Source: an uncultured Atopobium sp.
GTDB lineage: Bacteria; Actinomycetota; Coriobacteriia; Coriobacteriales; Atopobiaceae
Length of the DNA: 64,000 nt
Direction of reading: 5' to 3'
NCBI GenBank assembly: GCA_937997345.1
Contig: CALKTD010000010.1
Location: 62,001 to 126,000, forward strand
In this document: in pieces, positions 1-8,217 of the stretch
Position numbering within the stretch: the stretch's first letter is position 1
Layout of the letters: every line of letters begins with the position of its first letter
The notes under the pieces: generated by a model
Database searches by the model: none
Told to the model about the DNA's origin: nothing
The model's input: the letters and a program-made list of their open reading frames with translations, nothing else
Position numbers and translations under genes: made by a program

Positions 1-901
1 TGGTGCTGATTCTCCATGGAAGTTTGACCAGGAAGTCACTACTCCTACCGAGTGGGTTGCCGCTCATATTGCTGAGGCTCGTGCTCGCGTAGTTGCTATT
101 GAGGACACCGTTGATCTTGCGTTCTTTGATGGTCTTGAGCAGGCATTGCGTGATCGTTCTGTTGCTGCTTTGCTTCCACGCATGCATGGTGATATTGCTG
201 AGCTGCGTATTGTTAAAGACCCAGCTGAGATTGAGCTTATGAAGCACGCTCAGTCAATTACTGACAAGGCGTTCCTCCACATCTGCGAGTACATTAAGCC
301 AGGTCTCACTGAGCAGCAAATCCGCGCAGAGCTTGAGAACTACATGCTCTCCAACGGTGCCGATGCTCTCTCCTTCGACTCTATTATTGCTTCTGGTCCT
401 AATGGTGCTAATCCTCACGCACAGCCAGGTGAGCGCGTAGTTCAGACAGGCGACATGATTGTTATGGACTATGGCGCAGGTTATCTGGATTACCACTCAG
501 ATATGACCCGTACTGTTGTTGTTGGCGCACCTTCCGAGGAGCAGCAGCACGTCTTTGACGTTGTCCGCAAGGCAAATGAAACTTGCGCAGCAGCTATTCA
601 TGCAGGTGTAACTGGTTCTGATATTCATAACCTTGCAGTTAAGGTTATCTCTGAGGCTGGCTACGGTGAGTACTTTGGCCACGGCCTTGGCCACGGTGTT
701 GGCGTTGAGATTCACGAGCGTCCATTCTTCAACCCTCGCTGGAACAAGGTTATTGCAGCAGGTTCTGTTGTTACCGATGAGCCTGGCATTTACCTGCCTG
801 GTAAGTTTGGTATTCGCCTTGAGGACTTTGGCGTTGTTACTGAGGACGGCTACGATGTCTTTACTCAGTCCACACACGACCTTGTGTCTGTTGGCTGCTA
901 A
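1..901 (+). CDS. Xaa-Pro aminopeptidase, M24 family (5' end missing)
   Basis: The reading frame is open from base 2 to the stop at 899-901, so the gene begins upstream of the window and about 299 residues are visible. The C-terminal pita-bread (M24) metallopeptidase domain is complete. The five expected metal ligands can be placed: the two Asp of DYGAGYLDYHSDMTRT, the His of GHGLGHGVGVEIHERP, the Glu of TDEPGIY and the Glu of IRLEDFG. The family removes N-terminal residues next to proline in cytoplasmic peptides, using two divalent metals. A TTG at 146 could be taken as a start, but the conserved coding upstream argues against it. A strong terminator follows. Confidence 0.9.
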   Translation, partial: GADSPWKFDQEVTTPTEWVAAHIAEARARVVAIEDTVDLAFFDGLEQALRDRSVAALLPRMHGDIAELRIVKDPAEIELMKHAQSITDKAFLHICEYIKPGLTEQQIRAELENYMLSNGADALSFDSIIASGPNGANPHAQPGERVVQTGDMIVMDYGAGYLDYHSDMTRTVVVGAPSEEQQHVFDVVRKANETCAAAIHAGVTGSDIHNLAVKVISEAGYGEYFGHGLGHGVGVEIHERPFFNPRWNKVIAAGSVVTDEPGIYLPGKFGIRLEDFGVVTEDGYDVFTQSTHDLVSVGC

Positions 902-930
902 GCAATAACCTACTCACATGAGAATTTTTA

Positions 931-963
931 CGGCCAGAAGCTTTTGCTTCTGGTCGTTTTTTG
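931..963 (+). terminator. Intrinsic terminator after the Xaa-Pro peptidase
   Basis: An 11-bp stem (931-941 with 946-956, one G-T pair) closes a TTTT loop and is followed by a run of T from 957. It ends the peptidase transcript before the PTS operon. Confidence 0.85.
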
Positions 964-981
964 TGCTTCCTAAAATCTTTT

Positions 982-1001
982 GGCGAGAAGATCTTCTCGC
1001 C
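982..1001. repeat. Perfect 20-bp palindrome made of two inverted GGCGAGAA/TTCTCGCC octamers
   Basis: GGCGAGAA (982-989) and TTCTCGCC (994-1001) face each other around GATC and form a fully self-complementary 20-mer. It lies just after the peptidase terminator. No T-run follows, so it is not an obvious terminator. The octamer recurs across the whole window (see findings). The remaining leader to 1154 is A/T-rich with only weak promoter-like matches, for example TTGTTA at 1089 and TACAGT at 1111. Confidence 0.9.
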
Positions 1002-1154
1002 CTAAAAGAACTGCTGGCAAATAAAAATAAAAAGAATTGGATTAATGAAGGCACGCCTCAGACATATGTAATAAAATCAGAAAAGTAATTGTTATTTTCA
1101 TTGTTATGTTTACAGTTTTATTTGTTTTATTAGGCGGAGAAGAAGGAGGTAGAA

Positions 1155-2156
1155 GTGGTTAGTATCGTTCTAGCCAGCCATGGCAAATTTGCCGAGGGTA
1201 TTAAAGATTCTGGCAGCATGATTTTTGGACCACAGGAAGGCGTTGTAGCTGTAACGCTTACTCCTGATATGGGCCCAGATGACCTGCATCAGAAGATTCT
1301 CGACGCAATTGCCACGCTTGAAGATCAAGAGCACGTTTTGTTCTTGGTTGATCTATGGGGTGGCACCCCCTTTAACCAGATTTCTCGTGTTCTTGAGGAA
1401 GAGGGTAAAGAGGATTGGGTTGCCGTTACTGGACTTAACCTCCCAATGCTTATTGCGGCATATGGTTCTCGCCTTGGTGTCGATACCGCCGCCGAGGTAG
1501 CAAAAGAGATTTACTCTGAAGCTCGTATGGGCGTGAAGATTAAGCCAGAAGAGCTTGAGCCACAAGAGGCAACACCTACTGATGTTCCTGCCGCTCCTGC
1601 AGCACCTCAGGGAGCAATTCCTGCAGGTACCGTTATTGGCGACGGCAAGCTCAAGATTGTGCTTGCACGTATTGACACCCGTCTTCTGCATGGTCAGGTT
1701 GCAACTACGTGGACAAAGATGACCAAGCCAGACCGCATTATTGTCTGCTCTGATGGTGTTGCTCAAGATGAGCTTCGCAAGACCATGATTGTTCAGGCAG
1801 CTCCTCCAGGAGTACATGTTCACGTTGTTCCTATTAAGAAGATTATTGAGATAGCTCATGACACTCGTTTTGGTAACACCAAGGCAATGCTTCTGTTTGA
1901 GACTCCTCAGGACATGCTCCGTGCTCTGGAGGGTGGCGTTGAAATTGAGGAAGCAAATCTTGGTTCTATTGCTCACTCTGTTGGTAAGGTTGTTGTTACC
2001 AGCGCAGTTGCAATGGATGAGGATGACGTGAAGACTCTTGAGGCCATTCGTGACCATGGCACCAAGTTTGATGTGCGTAAGGTTCCTGCTGACAGCGCAG
2101 AGAACTTTGAAGCAATGTTAAAGAAAGCCAAGTCCGAGCTTGTTGCTCGTAAGTAA
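1155..2156 (+). CDS. manX: PTS mannose-family EIIAB, fused IIA and IIB
   Basis: This 333-residue protein carries both cytoplasmic phosphotransfer domains of a mannose/fructose/sorbose-class PTS permease. The IIA domain (about 1-130) has the phospho-accepting His9 in LASHGKF. An Ala/Pro-rich linker (about 135-165) leads to the IIB domain, with its phospho-His near 179 in RLLHGQ. Phosphate passes from HPr to IIA, then IIB, then the incoming sugar. The GTG start is set by an AAGGAGGT ribosome site at 1143-1150. It is first in an operon with EIIC and EIID. The sugar cannot be read from sequence; mannose or glucose is usual for this family. Confidence 0.93.
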   Translation: MVSIVLASHGKFAEGIKDSGSMIFGPQEGVVAVTLTPDMGPDDLHQKILDAIATLEDQEHVLFLVDLWGGTPFNQISRVLEEEGKEDWVAVTGLNLPMLIAAYGSRLGVDTAAEVAKEIYSEARMGVKIKPEELEPQEATPTDVPAAPAAPQGAIPAGTVIGDGKLKIVLARIDTRLLHGQVATTWTKMTKPDRIIVCSDGVAQDELRKTMIVQAAPPGVHVHVVPIKKIIEIAHDTRFGNTKAMLLFETPQDMLRALEGGVEIEEANLGSIAHSVGKVVVTSAVAMDEDDVKTLEAIRDHGTKFDVRKVPADSAENFEAMLKKAKSELVARK

Positions 2157-2172
2157 CTAGAAGGAGGTAGAA

Positions 2173-2988
2173 ATGACGCCTATCACTATATTGCTTGTCG
2201 TATTCGTTGCTCTGCTCGCTGGCATGGAAGGTGTCCTTGACCAGTGGGAGTTCCACCAGCCCCTGGTTGCTTGCTCATTGATTGGCCTGGTAACTGGCCA
2301 CCCTGCTGAGGGAATTATCCTCGGAGGCTCGCTTCAGATGATCGCTCTTGGTTGGGCAAACATTGGTGCTGCAATTGCTCCAGACGCTGCTCTGGCTTCT
2401 GTTGCATCCGCAATTATCATGGTTTTGGCACTGAATGGTGGAGATACTGACACCACTGCTGCTATCAACACTTCTATTGCACTTGCAATTCCTCTGTCCG
2501 TTGCTGGCCTGTTCCTTACCATGATTGCTCGTACCATTGCAACTGGTATTGTTCATGCTATGGATGCAGCTGCCGAGAAGGGCGATTTTGCTGCAATTGA
2601 GCGTTGGCAGGTTGTAGCTATCTTTTTGCAGGGTGCACGTATTGCCGTTCCTGCAGCTGCCCTTTGCTTTGTTGACCCAGCTATTGTTACTGACGCTCTG
2701 AACGCAATGCCTAAGTGGCTCACTGGCGGTATGGCAGTTGGCGGCGGCATGGTTGCTGCTGTTGGTTATGCAATGGTTATCAACATGATGGCTACTCGTG
2801 AGGTTTGGCCATTCTTTGCACTTGGCTTTGTCTTTGCAGCTATTAACCAGCTTACCCTTATTGCTCTTGGTGTCATCGGTGTCTGCCTTGCTATTCTCTA
2901 CATTGGTCTTAAGGACCTTGCTAAACAGGGCGGCGGCTCAGGTGGTGGATCGGGCGATCCACTTGGCGACATCATTGATAACTACTAA
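2173..2988 (+). CDS. manY: PTS mannose-family EIIC
   Basis: A 271-residue polytopic membrane protein with long hydrophobic segments, which together with EIID forms the sugar channel. It starts 16 bases after EIIAB with nearly the same leader (AAGGAGGTAGAA then ATG). The C-terminus ends in a short Gly/Ser-rich tail (GGGSGGGSGDP) before DIIDNY, which looks like a flexible extension. Family identity rests on the hydrophobic profile, the EGIILGGSLQMIALGW stretch and operon position. Confidence 0.92.
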   Translation: MTPITILLVVFVALLAGMEGVLDQWEFHQPLVACSLIGLVTGHPAEGIILGGSLQMIALGWANIGAAIAPDAALASVASAIIMVLALNGGDTDTTAAINTSIALAIPLSVAGLFLTMIARTIATGIVHAMDAAAEKGDFAAIERWQVVAIFLQGARIAVPAAALCFVDPAIVTDALNAMPKWLTGGMAVGGGMVAAVGYAMVINMMATREVWPFFALGFVFAAINQLTLIALGVIGVCLAILYIGLKDLAKQGGGSGGGSGDPLGDIIDNY

Positions 2989-3009
2989 TTCTGAAGGAGT
3001 GTGATAACA

Positions 3010-3927
3010 ATGGAGAATAAGATTCAGCTTTCTAAGAAAGACCGTATGTCTGTTGCTCTTCGTCACCAGTTCCTTCAGGGTTCTTGGAACTACGAGCGTA
3101 TGCAGAACGGTGGTTGGGCGTTCTCAATGATTCCAGCCATCAAGAAGCTTTATCCAAACAAAGAAGATCAGGTAGCCGCTCTTAAGCGTCACCTTGAGTT
3201 CTACAATACTCACCCTTACGTTTCTGCACCAGTCATGGGCGTAACCCTTGCACTGGAGGAGGGTCGCGCTAACGGTGAGCCTATTGATGACGTTGCAATT
3301 CAGGGTGTCAAGGTAGGTATGATGGGTCCTCTGGCCGGTGTTGGTGATCCAGTCTTCTGGTTTACCGTCCGTCCAATTCTTGGAGCACTTGGTGCATCTA
3401 TTGCTCTTGGTGGCTCCGCTCTTGGCCCCATTCTCTTCTTTGTTCTGTGGAACGTCATCCGTCTTATCTTCCTGTGGTACACCCAGGAGTTTGGTTATAA
3501 GGCAGGTGCTTCAATTTCTTCCGATCTTTCTGGTGGCATGCTAGGCAAGATTACTGAGGGTGCTTCTATTCTTGGTATGTTTATCATTGGCGCCCTGGTA
3601 CAGCGTTGGGTTTCAATTTCATTCACCCCTGTGGTTTCAACCATTCCACAGCAGGCAGGCGCCTACATTGACTGGACAACCCTTCCTTCAGGAGTAGAGG
3701 GAATGCATCAAGCACTGAAGCTTTACGCTGCTCTTGGACCAAACGGTCTTGATCCAGTGAAGGTAACTACCCTTCAGTCCAACCTTGACTCGCTTATTCC
3801 TGGACTTGCCGCTGTCGGCCTGACGCTGCTCTGCTGCTCACTGCTTAAGAAGAAGGTCTCTCCAATTGTCATCATCTTGGCTCTCTTTGCCGTTGGTATT
3901 GTTGGACGACTTCTTGGCTTTATGTAA
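3010..3927 (+). CDS. manZ: PTS mannose-family EIID
   Basis: A 305-residue membrane component typical of EIID: an N-terminal amphipathic part (LRHQFLQGSWNYERMQNGGW), the conserved GPLAGVGDPVFW loop, and hydrophobic helices in the C-terminal half ending in RLLGFM. An in-frame GTG lies at 3001, but AAGGAG at 2994-2999 is only one base from it and ten bases from the ATG at 3010, so ATG is preferred. Third gene of the PTS operon, 21 bases after EIIC. Confidence 0.92.
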   Translation: MENKIQLSKKDRMSVALRHQFLQGSWNYERMQNGGWAFSMIPAIKKLYPNKEDQVAALKRHLEFYNTHPYVSAPVMGVTLALEEGRANGEPIDDVAIQGVKVGMMGPLAGVGDPVFWFTVRPILGALGASIALGGSALGPILFFVLWNVIRLIFLWYTQEFGYKAGASISSDLSGGMLGKITEGASILGMFIIGALVQRWVSISFTPVVSTIPQQAGAYIDWTTLPSGVEGMHQALKLYAALGPNGLDPVKVTTLQSNLDSLIPGLAAVGLTLLCCSLLKKKVSPIVIILALFAVGIVGRLLGFM

Positions 3928-3966
3928 TGAGTAAAAGTACGCACTAGTACTCAAAGTCACACGAAT

Positions 3967-4002
3967 ATGGGTCGCGCTCTATAATGGGTGCGACCCATTT
4001 TT
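3967..4002 (+). terminator. Terminator after the PTS operon, with TATAAT in its loop
   Basis: ATGGGTCGC (3967-3975) pairs with GCGACCCAT (3990-3998) and is followed by a T-run. The 14-base loop contains TATAAT (3980-3985), placed as a -10 box for manO, whose ATG is 29 bases beyond it. No good -35 box is visible, so the promoter part is tentative. Confidence 0.65.
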
Positions 4003-4013
4003 GAAAGGATTGT

Positions 4014-4421
4014 ATGGCTCAGTCTCAGAACAGCACAGTTGATTTCACCGCAAAGGCAACGTCATTCCATGGGCTTGCTACGTATGGCGATATCCTTATT
4101 GGCAATAAGGCCTTTGAGTTCTACAACCAAAAAAATCCTGAAGATTACATTCAGATTCCCTGGGACCAGATAGACCATGTGGCAGCTTCGGTTATGGGAC
4201 GCACCAAAAGCATTTCTCGCTTTGCTATTTTTACTAAAAGCAATGGTAACTACTCGTTTTCTACGCGAGACAATAAAGCAACACTGCGGGCAATTCGCGC
4301 CTATATAGGGGAGGAGAAACTCGTGCGTTCTCCAAACTTCTGGTTTGTCTTTAAGCACGGACTTATGGCAATTCCACAGCTCCCTCGCCTTATTAAAGAG
4401 AGTTTTATTAAAAAGAAGTAA
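4014..4421 (+). CDS. manO: DUF956 family protein, ManO-like
   Basis: A 135-residue protein that closely resembles the small DUF956 proteins found next to mannose-class PTS operons in Firmicutes. Shared features are the N-terminal VDFTAKATSFHGLATYGDI, the central FEFYNQKNPEDYIQIPW and the RFAIFTK...IRAYIGEEKLVRS part. DUF956 members are thought to modulate the mannose PTS, but the mechanism is not settled. The ATG has GAAAGGA eight bases upstream. A hairpin terminator separates it from EIID, so it may have its own promoter or depend on read-through. Confidence 0.8.
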   Translation: MAQSQNSTVDFTAKATSFHGLATYGDILIGNKAFEFYNQKNPEDYIQIPWDQIDHVAASVMGRTKSISRFAIFTKSNGNYSFSTRDNKATLRAIRAYIGEEKLVRSPNFWFVFKHGLMAIPQLPRLIKESFIKKK

Positions 4422-4557
4422 GCAAATTTTGCATTTTCACAAGAGCCGCCAGCACGGAAGGCGTGAAACTGATAAAATCCAACATGCATATACGCGTCGC
4501 GGGTAGTTTGAAAATTCACGTTCTTCTCGCGACTTTATCGAGTGAAAAGAGTTAGAC
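4422..4557 (+). promoter_or_regulatory. Leader region of efp
   Basis: No gene is seen in these 136 bases. TAAAAT near 4473 could be a -10 box. A TTCAC...GTGAA inverted pair flanks the segment just upstream of the GTG start. No terminator is evident. Confidence 0.25.
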
Positions 4558-5121
4558 GTGGCAACTATCAGCACCGCAGATTTCAAGAACGGCCTTGGCC
4601 TTAAAATTAACGATAAGTACTACACCATCGTTGAGTTCCAGCACGTAAAGCCAGGTAAGGGCGGCGCTTTTGTCCGCTATAAGATTCGTGACCTTCGCTC
4701 TGGCCGCGTTATTGATCAGACCTGCAACGCTGGTACCAAGTTTGAGAACGTTCTTCTGCTCACCAAAGAGATGCAGTACCTCTACAATGACGGTGAGTCC
4801 TTCTACTTCATGGACAACGAGACTTACGATCAGGTAGCTGTCCCTGCTGATTTCATTGGCGAGAAGAGCGTCTGGTTCAAGGAGAACGATAACGCACAGC
4901 TTCTCTATGCAGACACTGAGCTTCTTGGTGTTGAGCCTCCAATGTTTATTGAGGCAGAAATTACTGAGACTGACCCAGGCTTCAAGGGAGACACCGTTCA
5001 GGGCGGTACCAAGCCAGCAACTATTGAGACTGGTGCAACGCTTCAGGTTCCAATGTATCTGAACCAGGGCGAGCGCATTAAGGTTGACACCCGCGACGGC
5101 AAGTTTGTTTCTCGCGTTTAA
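4558..5121 (+). CDS. efp: Elongation factor P
   Basis: A 187-residue protein, the usual EF-P length, with the three beta-barrel domains of the family. The N-terminal loop KPGKGGAF carries the lysine that contacts the P-site tRNA (and is modified in many bacteria). The C-terminal signature GATLQVPMYLNQGERIKVDTRDGKFVSR is also present. EF-P relieves ribosome stalling at polyproline runs. The start is GTG with only a weak purine-rich site. It is followed by the Asp23-nusB group, a common order in Gram-positive bacteria. Confidence 0.96.
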   Translation: MATISTADFKNGLGLKINDKYYTIVEFQHVKPGKGGAFVRYKIRDLRSGRVIDQTCNAGTKFENVLLLTKEMQYLYNDGESFYFMDNETYDQVAVPADFIGEKSVWFKENDNAQLLYADTELLGVEPPMFIEAEITETDPGFKGDTVQGGTKPATIETGATLQVPMYLNQGERIKVDTRDGKFVSRV

Positions 5122-5172
5122 CGCATATGCTTTGGGTGCATAAGCGCCCAACAGGTATTGAGTAATTATTTC

Positions 5173-5192
5173 AAAGACAGTTTGTCTTTTTT
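5173..5192 (+). terminator. Small hairpin and T-run after efp
   Basis: AAAGACA pairs with TGTCTTT around a GTT loop and runs into T. It sits just before the AGGGGGT ribosome site of the next gene, so it may only attenuate. Confidence 0.5.
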
Positions 5193-5203
5193 AGGGGGTA
5201 GAC

Positions 5204-5569
5204 ATGGCTGAAACAGAGCTTCGTATAGCAGGCATCGGCATCTCAAAAGATGTAATTTCAACGGTTGTCTCCGGCGCAGCTGGAAGTGTTGAAGGTGTTG
5301 CCTCCGTTGGCGGAAACGATACACTGGCATCCAACCTTATTAACGTTTTTACCAGCAGAAGTCTTGCACCAGAGAAGGCTGTTGAGGCAGGCGTAGAGAA
5401 CGGTCAGCTTCATCTTGGAGTTCACCTTACCGTTTTCTATGGCTATCCTTTCACAAAGCTTGCTTCTGAGGTAAGACTTGCTGTTGCAACTGCCGTAAAT
5501 GAGCAGATTGGCGTCAGTATTGCTTCCGTTGATGTTTACATTGACAGCCTTGTTTTTCCTAAGGAGTAG
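5204..5569 (+). CDS. Asp23/Gls24 family envelope stress protein
   Basis: A 121-residue Asp23-type protein (YloU/Gls24 group) with the pattern GISKDVISTVVSGAAGSVEGVASVGG at the N-terminus and VAVATAVNEQIGVSIASVDVYIDSLVF at the end. Members are small cytoplasmic proteins associated with the membrane and cell-envelope homeostasis; the biochemical role is unknown. AGGGGGT precedes the ATG. The position between efp and nusB matches that in many Gram-positive genomes. The stop codon region holds the ribosome site of nusB. Confidence 0.88.
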   Translation: MAETELRIAGIGISKDVISTVVSGAAGSVEGVASVGGNDTLASNLINVFTSRSLAPEKAVEAGVENGQLHLGVHLTVFYGYPFTKLASEVRLAVATAVNEQIGVSIASVDVYIDSLVFPKE

Positions 5570-5571
5570 GC

Positions 5572-6075
5572 TTGAGCGTTAAGTTTTTTGGACGTACCCG
5601 CGCCCGTAGCCAAGCACTACAGCTTTTGTTCCAGGCTGAAGCCACTAATCGCAGCGTTCTTGAGGTCCTCGACGGAGACTACACACTTTCCGAGGGACCT
5701 CTTGACGAGTATGCGCAGTCACTGGCAGTAGGAGCAGATGGCATCAGAGATGATCTTGATGACATCATTGCTGCTTACTCAAAAGATTGGGCAATAGATC
5801 GCATGCCTTCTGTTGACCGCAATCTTCTAAGAATTTCTCTCTACGAGATTCTGGAGGTTCCAGAGGTTGACGTTGCTGTTGCTATTAACGAGGTAGTTGA
5901 CCTTGCTCGCGCCTATTGTGGTGACGATTCTCCTCGTTTTATTAACGGTGTTCTCGGCCGTATTGTTGACGATGTTGAGGTTGGAGAAGACATTTATTCT
6001 CTGTGTCATAAGCAGTCTGTTGAGCAAGACAATTCTGAAGAAGAGCCAGTAAGCTCTGTGGAAGATGCAGAGTAG
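5572..6075 (+). CDS. nusB: Transcription antitermination factor NusB
   Basis: A 167-residue all-helical NusB with the N-terminal RTRARSQALQLLFQAEA, the central VDRNLLRISLYEILEVPEVDVAVAINEVVDLAR, and the C-terminal FINGVLGRI. It binds boxA RNA together with S10 for rRNA antitermination. The start is TTG with AAGGAG (5561-5566) five bases away, overlapping the stop of the upstream gene. It has an acidic tail (about residues 142-167, rich in Glu/Asp/Ser) that most NusB proteins lack. Confidence 0.93.
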   Translation: MSVKFFGRTRARSQALQLLFQAEATNRSVLEVLDGDYTLSEGPLDEYAQSLAVGADGIRDDLDDIIAAYSKDWAIDRMPSVDRNLLRISLYEILEVPEVDVAVAINEVVDLARAYCGDDSPRFINGVLGRIVDDVEVGEDIYSLCHKQSVEQDNSEEEPVSSVEDAE

Positions 6076-6077
6076 CC

Positions 6078-6425
6078 ATGGCAAAAATCGATACCTCTGA
6101 ATATCAGAGCTTTGACCAGATAACCGCAAGGCTTGATTCAATTGTTGATCAAGTTCGCGATAAGAGCGTCTCGTTGGAACACTCCCTTGACCTCTTTGAC
6201 GAGGCCATTGCCTTAGGTTCAAAGGCTGTCAACATGGTTGACACCACAGAGTTTACGCCAGAAGAGGAAGAGCGTCTGATTCAGGCTCAGGCAACAGGGG
6301 ATACAGCTGACGTAAGCGGCACAGCGGCTGTCACTGATGAACAGACTTCTTCTGAGCAGGTTGAGGCTTCAGCTGCAGATGAAACGTCGTCTGATGACGC
6401 GGTTTCAGAAAGCGATGAGCACTAG
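6078..6425 (+). CDS. xseB: Exodeoxyribonuclease VII small subunit
   Basis: The first 50 residues or so show the XseB helical hairpin (SFDQITARLDSIVDQVRDKSVSLEHSLDLFDEAIALG). The family normally ends at about 70-80 residues. Here a long acidic, Thr/Ser/Ala-rich low-complexity tail brings the length to 115. XseB pairs with XseA to make a single-strand-specific exonuclease. The large subunit is not in this window, so the usual xseA-xseB pair is split. It starts two bases after nusB and its stop overlaps tlyA by one base. Confidence 0.85.
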   Translation: MAKIDTSEYQSFDQITARLDSIVDQVRDKSVSLEHSLDLFDEAIALGSKAVNMVDTTEFTPEEEERLIQAQATGDTADVSGTAAVTDEQTSSEQVEASAADETSSDDAVSESDEH

Positions 6426-7231
6426 TGGCCCATCGCATTTCTCGCCAAAGGCTCGATAAAGAGCTGGTTAGGCAAGGATTTTTCAAGGACACTCAAGCTG
6501 CATTACGTGCAATTCTTGCGGGTGATGTTTCTACGCGCGACAGAAGATTAACTTCAGCAGGAGAGCTTGTTTCTGAGGGATTATTTCTGCACGTAAAAGG
6601 CGCTATTCCGTATGTGAGCCGAGGCGGACTTAAGCTTGAGCGTGCCTTTGAAGTTTTTGATTTTACGGTTCAACAGAAAAAATGTTTAGATATTGGCTGT
6701 TCAACTGGCGGTTTTACCGATTGCCTGCTTCAACGTGGAGCTGCTTTGGTCACCTCGGTTGATGTTGGCTATGCGCAGTTTGATTGGTCGTTGAGAAACG
6801 ACAATAGGGTTGAACTGCTTGAACGTACAAATATTACGTCCCTGCCAGAAATGGGCTACTCGCACGTTTTTGATGTTGCTGTGTGTGACGTATCGTTTAC
6901 GTCAATCTTGTCAATTCTTCCTTCTGTTTTAGATGTTCTAGCTCCTGATGGAGTTTTTGTTACGCTGGTCAAACCGCAGTTTGAAGCTAAGAGGGAAGAA
7001 GTGGGTGAGGGTGGTATTGTGACTGGTGCCTCCGTGCGTCTGCAAACGCTGCAAAAGGTTTCCGATGCGTTTAAGGAAGCTCATATGGGTCCTTTGGGCG
7101 CGTGTGAAAGTCCTATTCACGGCGCTAAGGGTAACGTGGAATATTTACTGTTTGGGCAGCTTGGAGCAGGTTCGCATGATTTAGATCTTGCTTCAGTGGT
7201 ATCGAGTCATTCTGTAGAAATAGTGAAATAG
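6425..7231 (+). CDS. tlyA: TlyA family rRNA methyltransferase
   Basis: This 268-residue protein has an N-terminal S4 RNA-binding domain (about 1-65) and a FtsJ/RrmJ-like SAM domain opening with CLDIGCSTGGFTDCLL (about 86-101). The catalytic lysine/aspartate set is consistent with KLERAF, DVGYAQFDW, CDVSF and TLVKPQFE. TlyA proteins 2'-O-methylate rRNA cytidines and were formerly called hemolysins. The GTG start overlaps the xseB stop, so the two are translationally coupled. The same neighbourhood (xseB-tlyA-nadK-recN) is common in Gram-positive bacteria. Confidence 0.92.
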   Translation: MAHRISRQRLDKELVRQGFFKDTQAALRAILAGDVSTRDRRLTSAGELVSEGLFLHVKGAIPYVSRGGLKLERAFEVFDFTVQQKKCLDIGCSTGGFTDCLLQRGAALVTSVDVGYAQFDWSLRNDNRVELLERTNITSLPEMGYSHVFDVAVCDVSFTSILSILPSVLDVLAPDGVFVTLVKPQFEAKREEVGEGGIVTGASVRLQTLQKVSDAFKEAHMGPLGACESPIHGAKGNVEYLLFGQLGAGSHDLDLASVVSSHSVEIVK

Positions 7232-7248
7232 AACTAATGTTCTATTTT
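7226..7248 (+). terminator. A/T-rich hairpin after tlyA
   Basis: AAATAGAAC (7226-7234) pairs with GTTCTATTT (7239-7247) around TAAT, running into T. It is weak because the stem is A/T-rich. TATACT at 7274-7279 could be the -10 box of the next gene, without a convincing -35. Confidence 0.45.
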
Positions 7249-7348
7249 GTAGTATTGTTCGTAGTTTTTTAGGTATACTAAGTACATCGAATCAGACGTG
7301 TTAACTGTTTCAGTTGTGCAATCAAGCAAAATCGGGAGAGTGGTTTGC

Positions 7349-8206
7349 GTGAAGGTGCTTCTTGTTCCAAATTATTCAAGAGAAGTTGCTGTTTCTGGTG
7401 CACGTGAACTTGAAGAATGGCTCTTTGAACAGGGCTGTGATGTCCAGTGGGCACACGATAAAAAGCTATTCCCAGATAAAGTTATAGACTGTTCTGATTG
7501 CCAGCTTGTTATCTCTTTTGGTGGAGATGGAACGCTTTTGAGGGCTGCCAAAATTGTTGAGTATTCAGAAATTCCTATTTTGGGTATTTCATATGGACAT
7601 CTTGGCTTTTTAACCAGTGCAACCCCTAATCACATGATTGGGATGGTGGCGGATGCTCTTGCTGGAGAGCTCCACGTATCTAGAAGAGCAACACTTGCAA
7701 TAGAAACAGAATATGAGCTTCCATCTGGAGAAACTTACGTCGAGAAGACCTTCTCGCTCAATGATTTTGCAGTTTCCAGAGGTGGAGCAGGCGATATGGT
7801 TGAGTTTACGGTTTCTGTATCTGGCAACCATATTGATAAGCTTCGCGGTGATGGTTTTGTTGTTAGTACGGCAACTGGATCCACCGGCTATGCACTAGCT
7901 GCTGGTGGTCCTATTGTTACACCAGAGTTCTCGGGAATGGTTTGCGTGCCAATTGCACCACATACTATTTTGGCTCGTGCATTCCTTACTTCTCCTTCTG
8001 ACGTGGTTGAAATCACTATGTCAAAAGATAGGCCTGCACCATGTCACTTCTTCTCTGACGGGCAAAACATTAAGCATCCTGAAGAGGGTGTGGCTACCAA
8101 GGCTCGTATTAGCCGTGGACCAGGAGATATCATTCTACTTGATAGAAGCGCTGATAGTTTCTATCGTTCAGTTTCTCGCGTATTTTACGGTAAAACTGGT
8201 CAGTAA
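7349..8206 (+). CDS. nadK: NAD kinase
   Basis: From the GTG at 7349 the protein is 285 residues and opens with a normal beta-strand (MKVLLVPN). The ATP-NAD kinase motif FGGDGT lies near residues 57-62, with the second signature STATGSTGYALAAGGP further on. It makes NADP from NAD and ATP. An in-frame GTG at 7298 would add 17 residues, but GGGAG at 7334-7338 is ten bases before 7349, which decides the start. It lies between tlyA and recN, as in many Gram-positive genomes. Confidence 0.92.
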   Translation: MKVLLVPNYSREVAVSGARELEEWLFEQGCDVQWAHDKKLFPDKVIDCSDCQLVISFGGDGTLLRAAKIVEYSEIPILGISYGHLGFLTSATPNHMIGMVADALAGELHVSRRATLAIETEYELPSGETYVEKTFSLNDFAVSRGGAGDMVEFTVSVSGNHIDKLRGDGFVVSTATGSTGYALAAGGPIVTPEFSGMVCVPIAPHTILARAFLTSPSDVVEITMSKDRPAPCHFFSDGQNIKHPEEGVATKARISRGPGDIILLDRSADSFYRSVSRVFYGKTGQ

Positions 8207-8217
8207 GCAGGTCATAG

